A stretch of 15,577 nt of DNA from Methanobacterium sp. (GCA_003158115.1 PMGM01000052.1:15365-30941); one strand, 5' to 3'; positions 1 to 8,051 are shown, counted from the first letter of the stretch. Made by a program: numbers and translations. The notes: generated from the sequence alone by a model not told the origin.

Positions 1-182
1 TTCCAGTTTATAGCAAAATCAATTGGTGCTTTTTCAGATTTGTCTTGAGTATTGCTATCTTTTCCTTGTAAGATAAGCCATCTTGCAGTGTCCTTTGAGA
101 CGTTTAATTCATCAGCTATCTCTCCAGTTGTAAAACCTCTATTTCTAAGCTCATATGCCTTTTTAATGAGTTTTTCATTCAT
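1..182 (-). CDS. gfcR: GfcR-type transcriptional regulator (orotate phosphoribosyltransferase-like), N-terminal part only
   Basis: Only the first 60 or so codons are in the window; the gene runs off the left edge. Seen: the start [17 protein letters not shown] is followed by [19 protein letters not shown], a helix-turn-helix with the usual recognition-helix pattern. Known: this N-terminus is characteristic of the archaeal orotate-phosphoribosyltransferase-like proteins, in which a DNA-binding HTH precedes a phosphoribosyltransferase (PRPP-binding) domain; haloarchaeal members (GfcR) regulate sugar metabolism. The ATG is preceded by an SD-like GAGGCGGTG at about 189-197. It lies 21 nt after the stop of the Gfo/Idh gene, so it is probably the last or a late gene of the minus-strand operon. 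Its targets in methanogens are not evident from this sequence, and the PRT domain itself cannot be checked here. Confidence 0.8.
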   Translation of the reverse strand, partial: MNEKLIKKAYELRNRGFTTGEIADELNVSKDTARWLILQGKDSNTQDKSEKAPIDFAINW

Positions 183-203
183 GATTTGCACCGCCTCATC
201 AAT

Positions 204-1157
204 TTAACATTCATTCATATTTACAGGGGTCATTTTCTTTGCTGATTTCATGGCTGCAAGAACAACCTTTAAGGCATGAATTCCATCTTCCCCTGTTATT
301 TTAGGTTCCTCATCATTTGTTACTGAAGATAAAAATGATTTAAGCTCTTCTTTAAGAGGTTCTTTGTGAGCTACTTCAACTTTTTGAGCATTCTTTCCAT
401 AAACCTCCACTGTCTGATCTATGTAATCTAACGAAAGAATTCCTTCTACACCAGTAATCTCCAGTTGCCTTTTCTTATATGGAGTTAACCAGTTAGTTTC
501 AAGTATACCAACTACTCCATTTTCAAACTTCATCATTATCTCAGCATGATCTTCATATTCACATTTTTCAAGACGACTGCCCATATTTGCATAAACACGT
601 GATGCAGGACTGTCCAAAAGGTAAAACATGATATCAACTTCATGTATAGCAAGATCTATTGTTACACCCACATCTTTTATTCTAGGAGGGAATGGTCCTA
701 CCCTCTTGGCTGAAGCTGATACAATTTCCCCAATAACTCCCTCTTCCATAAGACGTTTAGCCTCAACAACAGCAGGGTTGAATCTCTCAACATGTCCTGT
801 AGCTAACTTAACCCCTGCTTCATGGGCTGCATTAACCATATCTTTTGCCTCATCTAAAGTGAATGCTATTGGCTTTTCAACCAGCACATGTTTTCCTTGT
901 TCAATTGCACCCATTACAACATCATAATGGTAGGTTGTAGGTACACAAACACTAACTACATCTATTTCGGGCATCTTCAGTATGTTGTCATAGTCAACAA
1001 ATCCCACTGTGTTAAACTCTTTTGAAACTTCTGCTAAAGTTCCCCTCATAAGATCAGAAACAGCCATTAAATTAGCATTTTCAAGTTCAGAATAAACCCT
1101 TACATGGTTGTAACCCATAGCTCCGACACCGACTACACCAACATTAACCTTACTCAA
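204..1157 (-). CDS. Gfo/Idh/MocA family oxidoreductase, probable UDP-N-acetylglucosamine 3-dehydrogenase
   Basis: A 317-residue NAD(P)-dependent dehydrogenase. Seen: N-terminal Rossmann motif GVVGVGAMG (residues 7-15), the family signature EKP (94-96) whose Lys is catalytic, GHVERFNPAV (121-130), and DLAIHEVDI with the conserved His near 172, followed by the C-terminal alpha/beta domain. Known: close archaeal homologues are usually named UDP-GlcNAc 3-dehydrogenase and make the 3-keto sugar used for diamino- or acetamido-sugars of N-glycans. The exact substrate is inference, since motifs alone do not separate Gfo/Idh subfamilies. The start is TTG at 1155-1157. It overlaps the hemC stop in a TTGA arrangement and has a good SD (GGAGG) about 8 nt upstream inside hemC, so translation is probably coupled to hemC. 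No metabolic link to hemC is obvious. Confidence 0.85.
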   Translation of the reverse strand: MSKVNVGVVGVGAMGYNHVRVYSELENANLMAVSDLMRGTLAEVSKEFNTVGFVDYDNILKMPEIDVVSVCVPTTYHYDVVMGAIEQGKHVLVEKPIAFTLDEAKDMVNAAHEAGVKLATGHVERFNPAVVEAKRLMEEGVIGEIVSASAKRVGPFPPRIKDVGVTIDLAIHEVDIMFYLLDSPASRVYANMGSRLEKCEYEDHAEIMMKFENGVVGILETNWLTPYKKRQLEITGVEGILSLDYIDQTVEVYGKNAQKVEVAHKEPLKEELKSFLSSVTNDEEPKITGEDGIHALKVVLAAMKSAKKMTPVNMNEC

Positions 1158-2026
1158 ATATAATCCTCCATCATAAGTTTTGCAGCTTTCAAACCCAATT
1201 TACTGGCTTCATCTGCAGAACCTTCCACATTAACTCTTGAAAGTACTTTCCCTTCTTTATTAAGGAGTAAAGCACTGATTTTGAGTTTATTCTCGTTTAT
1301 CCTTGCAGAAACACCAAGAGGCCACTGACAACCCACACCTAACTCTTCAAGAACCTTTTTTTCTGCGGTAACTTCTTGAAAGGAAGGAATGTGATTCAAC
1401 ATCTTTAATATATTTCTTTTATCACTATCTTCTCTAGCAACAACTGCAATTGCTCCCTGCCCTGCTGCAGGTGTAAAATATTCAATTGAAAATCTTTGTT
1501 TTATATATTCAGTTAGACCAAGTCTTTTTAAACCTGCCTCGGCCATTATTGTTGCATCGTAATCTCCACTTAATACTTTATTTATTCTTGTATCTATATT
1601 TCCCCTTATTGTTTTTATATTAAAATCTTTTTCATGATAGTTACAGAAAGCTTCTCTTCTAATACTGCTAGTACCTATTACTGCACCTGATGGGATTTCG
1701 TTCCACTCATACTTCGAAACAAGTACCTCATTTGGAGATTCTCTTTTAGGTACAGCAACTATCTTAAGTTCTCCCCCAAGTTCTGTAGGTAGATCTTTTA
1801 GACTATGCACAGCAAAATCTACATCCCCATTTAATACTGCATTATCAAGCTCCCGAGTAAATATTCCTTTGGCATCGATGTTGTATAACTGAGAATCTTG
1901 GATGTTATCTCCTGTAGTTTTGATAATCTCCATATCTATTTTTTCATCCGTTAATCTTGATAATTCACTAATTATACCATTTGTCTGAGCAGTTGCAAGA
2001 CTGCTTCCCCTAGTGCCAACTTTCAA
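1154..2026 (-). CDS. hemC: Hydroxymethylbilane synthase (porphobilinogen deaminase)
   Basis: Polymerises four porphobilinogens into hydroxymethylbilane, the linear tetrapyrrole precursor of siroheme, cobamides and F430; cytosolic. Numbering from the outermost ATG (2035): VGTRGSSLATAQT (6-18), HSLKDLP with the catalytic Asp (81), GTSSIRR (121-127) and RGNIDTR (144-150) binding the growing chain, AAGQGAIAV (190-198), and GVGCQWPLG with Cys236, which carries the dipyrromethane cofactor. All key residues are present and about 290 residues is normal. The reading frame is open from ATG 2035, but that ATG sits inside an SD-like GGAGATGAT. A TTG at 2024-2026 (codon 4) has proper spacing and gives MKVGTRGSS, the usual N-terminus, so I prefer 2026. 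The gene lies downstream of cfbE after a gap with its own inverted repeat, so it may have a separate promoter. Confidence 0.95.
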   Translation of the reverse strand: MKVGTRGSSLATAQTNGIISELSRLTDEKIDMEIIKTTGDNIQDSQLYNIDAKGIFTRELDNAVLNGDVDFAVHSLKDLPTELGGELKIVAVPKRESPNEVLVSKYEWNEIPSGAVIGTSSIRREAFCNYHEKDFNIKTIRGNIDTRINKVLSGDYDATIMAEAGLKRLGLTEYIKQRFSIEYFTPAAGQGAIAVVAREDSDKRNILKMLNHIPSFQEVTAEKKVLEELGVGCQWPLGVSARINENKLKISALLLNKEGKVLSRVNVEGSADEASKLGLKAAKLMMEDYI

Positions 2027-2120
2027 AAAAATCATCTCCAGTAAGAAAATTTCGGCTATCCCTAAATCATTTATTAAATTATATCCTATTAAAATTACGT
2101 TTATTAAATTAAAAGTTCTG

Positions 2121-2158
2121 AATTTAAGATTAAAAAGTTTGTTGTATGATCTTAAATT
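2121..2158. repeat. Perfect 10-bp inverted repeat in the cfbE-hemC gap
   Basis: Arms AATTTAAGAT (2121-2130) and ATCTTAAATT (2149-2158) are exact reverse complements separated by 18 nt. The repeat lies downstream of cfbE and about 95 nt upstream of the hemC start. It could be an operator for a dimeric regulator, a cfbE 3' hairpin, or a leader structure of hemC. The sequence does not decide between these. Confidence 0.55.
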
Positions 2159-2252
2159 TGAGTGATCATAACCAACTTCATTAAAACTCCTAGTGATTGA
2201 TTCTTGTATAATCTCTAATAAATGTTACCATGCAAAGTTCTAAATTCTCAAT

Positions 2253-3617
2253 TTACCTATTTTTTAAATCTGAAAAGTTGGATCTATAAATAACGAGTAC
2301 GTTTTTAATGTTCTTATCAACAACATTTTCCATTGCATCATCTAAATCATTGAAGTAGATAGAATTTCTTTTTAGAATATTTTTAACACTTGCACCCAAT
2401 TTATCTACAAGAATTAAAGGTTTATCCTCATTTATTCTTTCTAAAACATCTGAAACTGATTCTTCATCAATTTCTTCACATGTGACCCCATATTTACCGC
2501 CAAATATGACTCCTACATTGTCCATATTTTCGAGCATAGATATTGCTTTCTTTATAGCAGTAACATTGAGTCCCGGGTTTATTTCTTCTATAATACGAAT
2601 TCCATTTTGTTCATTTATGGAAGTTCTACCTTTTACACCCTTAAAATTATTCAAACCTTCTTTTATTTTTTTAATTGATATTCCAATTGTTAAAGATGCA
2701 CACACTGCTGCAAGTATATTTGTAATATGTATAGGTGCGGGTGCAAATGTTGACACTTCAAAGGATTCGTTGAGGATATGATTATTAGATGTTTTGAAAT
2801 CAACAATATCAATCTGAAAGTTAGTTTTATCGAACCCAAATTGTATTTGGGATGCAGTTAAATTTGCACTATTTTTAGTATTTCTTGAGTTTCCAAATGT
2901 ATTTGTTTTCCCAGAGAATTCAGAGTATTTGGAATTATAAGATTCAATTTCGCATGCAACAGCCTTACTTTTAAATATCTGTCTCTTAGCCTCGCTTGCA
3001 GTTCTTGAATTACTTGCTATAGGATAGTCCTCAGCCAAATTGGTTAGTATACCCACATCAGCAAGCCCGGTACCTCCAAGAGATGTTTCAAATATACATA
3101 TACCTTTTTCATAGCCTTCAGCGAGTTTCCATGCTTCAATTATACTTGCAGGTGTTATGCTAATATTTCTTTTTAAAACTTTCCATTTACCATCTTCAAA
3201 AACTTCAACACCCAGGCTGCTTAAAACTAACGGATTTAACTCTTTAAATATTTCCTTTAACATCCATACTATACTTGTTTTCCCCTTAACACCAGTAACT
3301 TCAATTATAGGAATATCTATTTTATCATTTAGTAAATATCCTACAGCTTCATGATGCGTCAAGGCAATATTATGTTCAAGCTTGCAATGAACTGGTGCCA
3401 CTATCATTAAATCTGATTCAACTATCTGATTTTTATATTCTTCAATATCATCCAAACTTTCAAGGAAGGTTAAACCTTTATTTTTGAGTTCTTCGCTTCT
3501 TAAAGGATCCATGGATTTATAAATATCCAATGCTAAAACTTCAGTCTCCGGTATTTTCATAAATTCAGAGGAGATTAATAATCCGCCATGGGTCATATCG
3601 ACTACTAAAACCTTCAT
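2253..3617 (-). CDS. cfbE: Coenzyme F430 synthase (Mur ligase family)
   Basis: A 454-residue Mur-ligase-like protein. Known: CfbE catalyses the last step of F430 synthesis, ATP-dependent activation of the 17(3)-seco acid side chain and ring closure, giving the nickel cofactor of methyl-coenzyme M reductase. Seen: an N-terminal domain beginning MKVLVVDMTHGG, the ATP-binding loop GVKGKTS (109-115), a central-domain segment ETSLGGTGLADVGILTNL (about 177-194), and a C-terminal ligase domain with EEINPGLNV and VIFGGKYGV. Length and motifs match the methanogen-only CfbE group rather than cell-wall MurC-F enzymes. The start lies 4 nt after the NAD kinase stop, with a purine-rich GGGGA about 12 nt upstream inside that gene, so it is very likely co-transcribed with the kinase. 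Presence of hemC nearby fits a tetrapyrrole role. A pseudomurein Mur-type ligase is less likely because of the N-terminal domain. Confidence 0.9.
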   Translation of the reverse strand: MKVLVVDMTHGGLLISSEFMKIPETEVLALDIYKSMDPLRSEELKNKGLTFLESLDDIEEYKNQIVESDLMIVAPVHCKLEHNIALTHHEAVGYLLNDKIDIPIIEVTGVKGKTSIVWMLKEIFKELNPLVLSSLGVEVFEDGKWKVLKRNISITPASIIEAWKLAEGYEKGICIFETSLGGTGLADVGILTNLAEDYPIASNSRTASEAKRQIFKSKAVACEIESYNSKYSEFSGKTNTFGNSRNTKNSANLTASQIQFGFDKTNFQIDIVDFKTSNNHILNESFEVSTFAPAPIHITNILAAVCASLTIGISIKKIKEGLNNFKGVKGRTSINEQNGIRIIEEINPGLNVTAIKKAISMLENMDNVGVIFGGKYGVTCEEIDEESVSDVLERINEDKPLILVDKLGASVKNILKRNSIYFNDLDDAMENVVDKNIKNVLVIYRSNFSDLKNR

Positions 3618-3621
3618 GGAT

Positions 3622-4452
3622 TTATACGTCCCCTTGAAGTTTCTCCCTAACCCTTCTGTAAAAATTTTTACTCAATCTTACAAAATAGGCATAGTTTTCA
3701 GCTTTTTTAAAGATAAATTCATCCATATAGTTAATTTCCTCTTCAAATTGACCGTCTATAACTGCTACCGCTTTTTTACCCTCACGCAAAAATTTTACTT
3801 TGATAACACTATCATTTGGTACGACTGTAGGCCTTGCACCTAACTTAAATGGGCATATCGGGACAATTATGAAAGCACCAACTCTAGGATCAACAATAGG
3901 GCCACCTGCAGACATTGAATATGCTGTAGACCCACTAGGAGTTGCTATTATAAGACCATCAGCCCTGAGTTCTTCCACTACTTCATCATCTACACTTATT
4001 TCTATATGAAGCATTTTAGCAGGTTTTTGGGTCATGATAACTACTTCATTTAGAGCTTTGTGAAGTTCCTTATTATGCCATACTCTAAGCTGTGTACGTT
4101 TATCAACAAAATACTTGCCTGCTAAAACTTGTTCCAATGCTGTAAAAGTCTCTGCGGGATCTATCTCAGTTAAAAATCCTACAGCACCCATGTTAATCCC
4201 AAATAAAGGGATTTTTTTCTGGTTTATAATTCCCTGTGTTCTGAGTACTGTACCATCACCACCCACTGCAACAACCATATCAACATCCATATCTTCAAGA
4301 TCAGAAGTTATATCATGGTATTTGTTAAGTTTGGATGCGAGATTTGTTTCAATCAGAGTATCAACATCTTTTTCGATAAGAAATTCAACAATTTTACCTG
4401 CTAGTTCTACTGATTTGTCGATATCGAAACGTGCTACAACCCCTATACGCAT
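3622..4452 (-). CDS. nadK: NAD kinase (ATP/polyphosphate-dependent)
   Basis: Phosphorylates NAD to NADP in the cytosol. Seen, numbered from the outer ATG: VGGDGT (65-69) that binds the phosphoryl donor, FGINMGAVGFLTEI, the NE pair in ALNEVVI near 136, the NAD-binding segment TPSGSTAYSMSAGGP (about 172-186), and a C-terminal beta domain with VIDGQ. About 276 residues is normal for the family. Two adjacent ATGs are possible (4455 and 4452). The SD GGGAGG lies 3 nt before the first and 6 nt before the second, so I prefer 4452. The stop of the preceding phosphatase overlaps the first ATG (ATGA). In Methanocaldococcus the kinase and phosphatase are one fused protein; here they are separate but translationally coupled. 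Confidence 0.95.
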   Translation of the reverse strand: MRIGVVARFDIDKSVELAGKIVEFLIEKDVDTLIETNLASKLNKYHDITSDLEDMDVDMVVAVGGDGTVLRTQGIINQKKIPLFGINMGAVGFLTEIDPAETFTALEQVLAGKYFVDKRTQLRVWHNKELHKALNEVVIMTQKPAKMLHIEISVDDEVVEELRADGLIIATPSGSTAYSMSAGGPIVDPRVGAFIIVPICPFKLGARPTVVPNDSVIKVKFLREGKKAVAVIDGQFEEEINYMDEFIFKKAENYAYFVRLSKNFYRRVREKLQGDV

Positions 4453-5306
4453 CATATGCCTCCCAAAATTTCTATTATTCCCTTATGAAAATCTTTATTA
4501 CATGAAGCTACTATCGAAGTTCTATCAAGAACATTAAGTCCACTTTTTAGTGACTTACATTTTTCATCGGTTACAATACCCTTAGATTCTTCTATTATTA
4601 ATTTTGCGGCAGAAATATCAACAATTCTTAAATTACCTCTAACATCTAAAAATGCATCATAAGTACCATCTGCAACATAACAAAGTTCTATTGCTACAGA
4701 CCCTAGAATTCGCATGCTGCTCACAGTTTGACAGAGCCTGTCAACCTTAGACATATCAGCCCTATATATATAAGCCCCTATTGAGGAACCCAAAACATCT
4801 TTACGTGAAGCTGGTTTGATAGGTTGTCCGTTAAGTCTTGCTCCTTTACCCTTTTGAGCACTGTAAATGTCCTCGGTTGCAAAGTTTTTTACAAAACCAA
4901 TTTCAATGTCACCTATTGTTAATTTATGTAAATCCTCCAAACTATTTGATAAACCCATGGGATCTGCAATTGCTATGGATATTCCATATGCAGGTATGTT
5001 TTTAAGGGCATTTCTGGTACCATCCAGAGGATCTACAACAAATACTGCTTCCGAAGGACCCTTGCCTATTTTTAGTTCGCCAATTTCCTCACTTATTAGG
5101 GTAACTGGTCTTTCAGTCCGTTCTAAAATTTCTATTACCTTATCTTCAGCTACAAGATCAATGTACTTGGTAGGAGTGCCGTCAGCACCCATTTTAATTA
5201 CTTTTCCCCCTTCTTCCGTGCCAACAATAGGTTTAACGACTTCTTGAACTTCTCCCAGTATAGTGTTTGAAATATTACTCCAAAACTTGGTGTCTTTTTT
5301 GTCCAT
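4452..5306 (-). CDS. suhB: Inositol monophosphatase family phosphatase (bifunctional FBPase/IMPase; possible NADP phosphatase)
   Basis: A 284-residue Mg2+-dependent, Li+-sensitive-type sugar phosphatase. Seen: first metal motif ISEE (71-74), DPLDGTRN (92-99) with the catalytic metal ligands, GSVAIELCYVADGTYDAFL, and a C-terminal VDISAAKLIIEE that supplies the third metal-binding Asp. Known: archaeal members hydrolyse inositol-1-phosphate and fructose-1,6-bisphosphate, and the domain fused to NAD kinase in Methanocaldococcus dephosphorylates NADP. Inference: its direct coupling to nadK here makes NADP/NADPH turnover a plausible activity, besides gluconeogenesis. The ATG has a strong SD, GAGGAG (5312-5317), with short spacing. 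It follows pdaD by 35 nt, so it is probably in the same transcript. Substrate choice cannot be read from the sequence. Confidence 0.9.
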   Translation of the reverse strand: MDKKDTKFWSNISNTILGEVQEVVKPIVGTEEGGKVIKMGADGTPTKYIDLVAEDKVIEILERTERPVTLISEEIGELKIGKGPSEAVFVVDPLDGTRNALKNIPAYGISIAIADPMGLSNSLEDLHKLTIGDIEIGFVKNFATEDIYSAQKGKGARLNGQPIKPASRKDVLGSSIGAYIYRADMSKVDRLCQTVSSMRILGSVAIELCYVADGTYDAFLDVRGNLRIVDISAAKLIIEESKGIVTDEKCKSLKSGLNVLDRTSIVASCNKDFHKGIIEILGGI

Positions 5307-5341
5307 TACTACTCCTCAAATTTACATAGGTAATTTTATTT

Positions 5342-5785
5342 CTAACCAATGTAAACAACTGATGCCACTACAGCACCTTGTTTCTTAACTATATGGCTTT
5401 CATCTGCTATCTTTATTTCGTTAATATTAAGGCCCCTAACATCCATCATATATCTTACCATAGACTCTGCTTCATTCTTTACATCTTCAGGATCCTTGTT
5501 GATTCCTGTGTTCTCCACTACACAACCAAAATAATCAGAGGTTGCAAGGGCTACAGCAGCAGATATTAAATCTCCTTCAACATCGGATGAAGTATATGCC
5601 AATACACAATTTACCATATCACCAGGAGGAAATTTTGGAACGGGAACCACCTCCGTACCCTCAGGGAGAATGCTTGAAACCTTTATAAGATTAATATCAC
5701 CAATTTTTGCATCTAATAATGCATTATCAAATGCATTGAGCTTTGTAGGGCCTTCAGCCCTTCCAGAAGTTATTGAAACTTTCAT
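5342..5785 (-). CDS. pdaD: Pyruvoyl-dependent arginine decarboxylase
   Basis: Decarboxylates arginine to agmatine, the first step to putrescine and spermidine in methanogens. Seen: the self-cleavage region [14 protein letters not shown]; the Ser-Ser bond (residues 37/38 from ATG 5785) is where the proenzyme splits into beta and alpha chains and the second Ser becomes the pyruvoyl group. Also seen are [15 protein letters not shown] and a C-terminal [11 protein letters not shown]. About 147 residues matches the short PvlArgDC proteins. The frame is open from a GTG at 5794, but that GTG is part of an SD-like GTGAT, and ATG 5785 begins MKVSITSG, so I prefer 5785. It heads the minus-strand block with a TATA box near 5856-5865 and is divergent from aIF5A. 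With agmatinase across the gap it completes arginine to putrescine. Confidence 0.93.
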   Translation of the reverse strand: MKVSITSGRAEGPTKLNAFDNALLDAKIGDINLIKVSSILPEGTEVVPVPKFPPGDMVNCVLAYTSSDVEGDLISAAVALATSDYFGCVVENTGINKDPEDVKNEAESMVRYMMDVRGLNINEIKIADESHIVKKQGAVVASVVYIG

Positions 5786-5855
5786 TTGTATCACTTAAAA
5801 TCTAAAATAATTGTAAAAATAACATATCCATATCCTATTATTAATAGAGGGTTAT

Positions 5856-5865
5856 CTATAAAAGT
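5856..5865 (-). promoter_or_regulatory. Predicted TATA promoter of the pdaD operon
   Basis: On the minus strand the sequence reads ACTTTTATAG, preceded by a purine-rich AAAAAG stretch that could be the TFB site (BRE). The expected start about 25 nt downstream (near 5833-5836) gives a leader of roughly 50 nt before ATG 5785. Predicted from consensus only. Confidence 0.5.
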
Positions 5866-6490
5866 ATACTTTTTGTATGTCGTACTCATTCATATGCTTC
5901 TCTCAGATTAAAACTTATAGTTTCAACAAAAGTTAGATTGGGAGATTTAGTGATATGCAAACAGGATATATTTTATTATTGGTTTTAATAAGAAATAATG
6001 AATTATTATAGACAAAAAATCATTAATACTTGAACACTCAATATATCCTTTTAACTATCTTAAATAATACTATCATATAAATTATTATGTAATAAATGTT
6101 TTATCTTATCAAATTCAAATTAGAATATAACATTAAATTATTTATTCATACAGATGTCAAATTCATAAATACAACAATTCCAATACAATAGTATTGATGT
6201 GTAAAAACAATACAAACTTCATTACTCACTTATACAAAGTTTACTAATTGAATTCTTCTTAAAATAGATTTTATAGGGCGATGATACACATATATTGAAA
6301 AAATTATTTGAATTGGATTAATTTTGTCATGATAGGAATAATTAAACTTTGTTTAATACAATATAACAGATAGGGGAATCTAAAAGTTCAATATTTTCAC
6401 TTTAAGCCGAATAATATTAAATATCATTACAAAAATATTTATAATCCAGTTCTCTAATTAAAATTAGATATGTTAAATCTTTACAGATTT

Positions 6491-6508
6491 TTATAAAAGT
6501 TTATATAT
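6491..6508 (+). promoter_or_regulatory. Predicted strong BRE/TATA promoter upstream of aIF5A (distal)
   Basis: The sequence TTATAAAAGTTTATATAT contains a near-ideal archaeal box: BRE-like AAAAG followed by TTTATATA at 6500-6507. A start near 6530 would leave a 5' leader of about 145 nt before ATG 6675, long for this window. A second, weaker box (6608-6616) would give a short leader. Confidence 0.55.
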
Positions 6509-6607
6509 TTAAGATAGATAGGATAATGATACTATACATGCTATTAAATAATATAGTAATGATCATAAATATGATTTGAATATGAATTTTGATTGATCTC
6601 TTTTAGA

Positions 6608-6616
6608 TTTTATAAA
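6608..6616 (+). promoter_or_regulatory. Possible proximal TATA box of aIF5A
   Basis: TTTTATAAAG-type box in an AT-rich context. A start near 6638 would leave a leader of about 37 nt that still contains the SD GGAGGT (6664-6669). The choice between this and the distal box needs transcript ends. Confidence 0.4.
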
Positions 6617-6674
6617 GATTCAGAATCTCTTTAATGGTTTATTGGGTATCAAGTGGATATATTGGAGGTAAAAA

Positions 6675-7067
6675 ATGTCAAAGAAGGTAGTAGAAGTAAA
6701 AACCTTAAAAGTAGGTAAATATGTAATAATAGATGGTGAAGCATCTAAAATCAGCAGTATTCAAACATCATCACCTGGAAAGCACGGAGCTGCAAAGGCA
6801 AGAGTTGAAGCAATGGGAATATTCGATAACCAAAAAAGAGGTTTTGTTAAACCAGTTGACGCTAAGTGTGATGTTCCAATGATCGACAAACGTTTAGGAC
6901 AGGTTCTGGCCTTGATGGGAAACGATGTTCAATTAATGGATCTTGAAACCTATGAAACTTTCGAAATTCCAGTACCAGATGAACTCAAAGACAAACTTAA
7001 TGAAGGCTCTGAAGTAGATTTCATCATGGCAATGGGTAAGAAGAAAGTTATGAGGATAAAAAACTAA
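6675..7067 (+). CDS. eif5a: Translation initiation factor 5A (hypusine-containing)
   Basis: 130 residues, the normal length for aIF5A, which binds the ribosome E-site region and helps elongation through difficult peptide bonds. Seen: an N-terminal SH3-like domain with the loop [15 protein letters not shown], whose Lys36 in PGKHG is the residue converted to deoxyhypusine/hypusine, and a C-terminal OB-fold domain from about residue 72 to the end. The start has a strong SD, GGAGGT (6664-6669), 5 nt away. It stands at the head of the plus-strand genes, opposite pdaD and just before agmatinase. This is notable because the aminobutyl group of hypusine comes from spermidine or, in haloarchaea, from agmatine. 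No deoxyhypusine synthase gene is in the window. Confidence 0.97.
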   Translation: MSKKVVEVKTLKVGKYVIIDGEASKISSIQTSSPGKHGAAKARVEAMGIFDNQKRGFVKPVDAKCDVPMIDKRLGQVLALMGNDVQLMDLETYETFEIPVPDELKDKLNEGSEVDFIMAMGKKKVMRIKN

Positions 7068-7120
7068 GTGAATTGTGGTAAACCCATAATTCCATAATTA
7101 ATCCATAAAAAGATGATAAT

Positions 7121-7130
7121 TTTTATATAT
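7121..7130 (+). promoter_or_regulatory. Predicted TATA promoter of agmatinase with near-leaderless start
   Basis: The sequence TTTTATATAT after GATGATAA forms a clear archaeal TATA box, centred near 7125. The expected start (about 7151) is only 6 or so nt before ATG 7158. This fits the lack of a good SD before that gene (only AGAG). Confidence 0.55.
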
Positions 7131-7157
7131 TAAATAAAATAATTAGTAGAGAATAAA

Positions 7158-8051
7158 ATGCTTTTTTACACAGAAAATGTATTGAAATTCGCATTTTCAA
7201 ATGAAACATCAAATATTGATGTGGAATCATCTAATCATAATGATAGAAAAAGATTTGGTATAGTAGGAGTGCCATTTGATGGTACAACAAGTTACATGCC
7301 TGGTGCACGTTTCGGACCCAGATCTGTCAGGGAAGCCTCGTATAACTTCGAGAGATATAATCTAATTTTAGATAAAAATATAAATACCGAAATTTACGAC
7401 TTTGGAGACCTTGAAGTTGTTCATGGTAATTTTAAAAAAACTTGCTCAAATCTGGAACAAACCATATCTGAAATTCTAGAATTGGGACTTATTCCTTTAA
7501 CTATAGGTGGAGATCACAGCATTAGTTGTTGTGTACTCAAAGCTATAAATAAAACTGATTTAAATTTTCATGATATCACCATCATACATTTTGATGCACA
7601 TATGGATCTTAGAGATCGATATATGGGGGAAAAATATTCCCACGCAACTGTAATGCACAGAATATTTGACATGAATCCTAAGCAGATTATCCAGATAGGC
7701 GTGAGATCATCTTCTGAAGAGGAAGCAATATTTGCTCGAGAAAATAATCTAAAATTTTATACTTCTTATGATGTGGATGAAAAACTTGAAGAAATTAGTA
7801 AATTCTTAAAAAAAATTGAAGGACCAATTTATGTGACCTTCGATATCGATGTATTAGATCCTGCTTTCGCACCATCAGTTGGTACTCCATCACCATGCGG
7901 TCTGAACCCAAAACAGATAGAAAAATTAATATATAGTCTTAAAAACAAAAAAATTGTTGGTTTTGATTTAGTAGAGGTATCTTCAAACAAAATTGGTGAC
8001 ATCACTTCTGTAAATGCAGCCAAGACAATTTATGATGTTCTGAGTCTGTGA
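7158..8051 (+). CDS. speB: Agmatinase (agmatine ureohydrolase)
   Basis: A 297-residue binuclear-manganese ureohydrolase that splits agmatine into putrescine and urea. Seen: GGDHSIS (118-124) with the first His ligand, FDAHMD (145-150) with Asp146, His148 and Asp150, SHATVMHRI (161-169), and [16 protein letters not shown] (229-244) with Asp229 and Asp231. All metal ligands are intact. The early [18 protein letters not shown] matches agmatinases rather than arginases. The ATG has only a weak purine stretch upstream but a TATA box at the right distance for a near-leaderless message. It follows aIF5A by 90 nt, and pdaD across the divergent region supplies agmatine. An alternative role on agmatine-modified aIF5A (the haloarchaeal type of pathway) is possible. 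Confidence 0.93.
   Translation: MLFYTENVLKFAFSNETSNIDVESSNHNDRKRFGIVGVPFDGTTSYMPGARFGPRSVREASYNFERYNLILDKNINTEIYDFGDLEVVHGNFKKTCSNLEQTISEILELGLIPLTIGGDHSISCCVLKAINKTDLNFHDITIIHFDAHMDLRDRYMGEKYSHATVMHRIFDMNPKQIIQIGVRSSSEEEAIFARENNLKFYTSYDVDEKLEEISKFLKKIEGPIYVTFDIDVLDPAFAPSVGTPSPCGLNPKQIEKLIYSLKNKKIVGFDLVEVSSNKIGDITSVNAAKTIYDVLSL

Larger units (their letters stand above)
5795..6674. other. 880-bp gene-free, very AT-rich divergent intergenic region
   Basis: I see no coding region with family resemblance on either strand, only ORFs under 20 codons. The region holds the divergent promoters of pdaD and aIF5A, small palindromes such as ATTAAAC-TTT-GTTTAAT (6341-6357) and CAATAC-AATA-GTATTG (6181-6196), and an imperfect repeat ACTATA/TATAGT (6531-6557) just after the strongest aIF5A TATA box. 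It is much longer than any other gap in the window. An unrecognised small RNA or long leader is possible; the sequence alone does not show one. Confidence 0.6.

Noticed and set aside
628..927. A 99-codon plus-strand frame opposite the Gfo/Idh gene
   Set aside because: Low-complexity antisense shadow of a well-supported gene.
4115..4537. A 140-codon plus-strand frame opposite nadK
   Set aside because: Serine/threonine-rich antisense shadow of a clear NAD kinase and phosphatase; no family resemblance and no start signals.
5955..6011. An 18-codon hydrophobic frame preceded by GGGAG in the long intergenic region
   Set aside because: Too short, with SD spacing of about 10 nt, and chance frames of this kind are common in AT-rich DNA; kept only as part of the intergenic note.
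6341..6357. 7-bp palindrome ATTAAAC-TTT-GTTTAAT as an operator or terminator
   Set aside because: Short and AT-only apart from one C:G pair, far from the predicted promoters; likely by chance in this composition.
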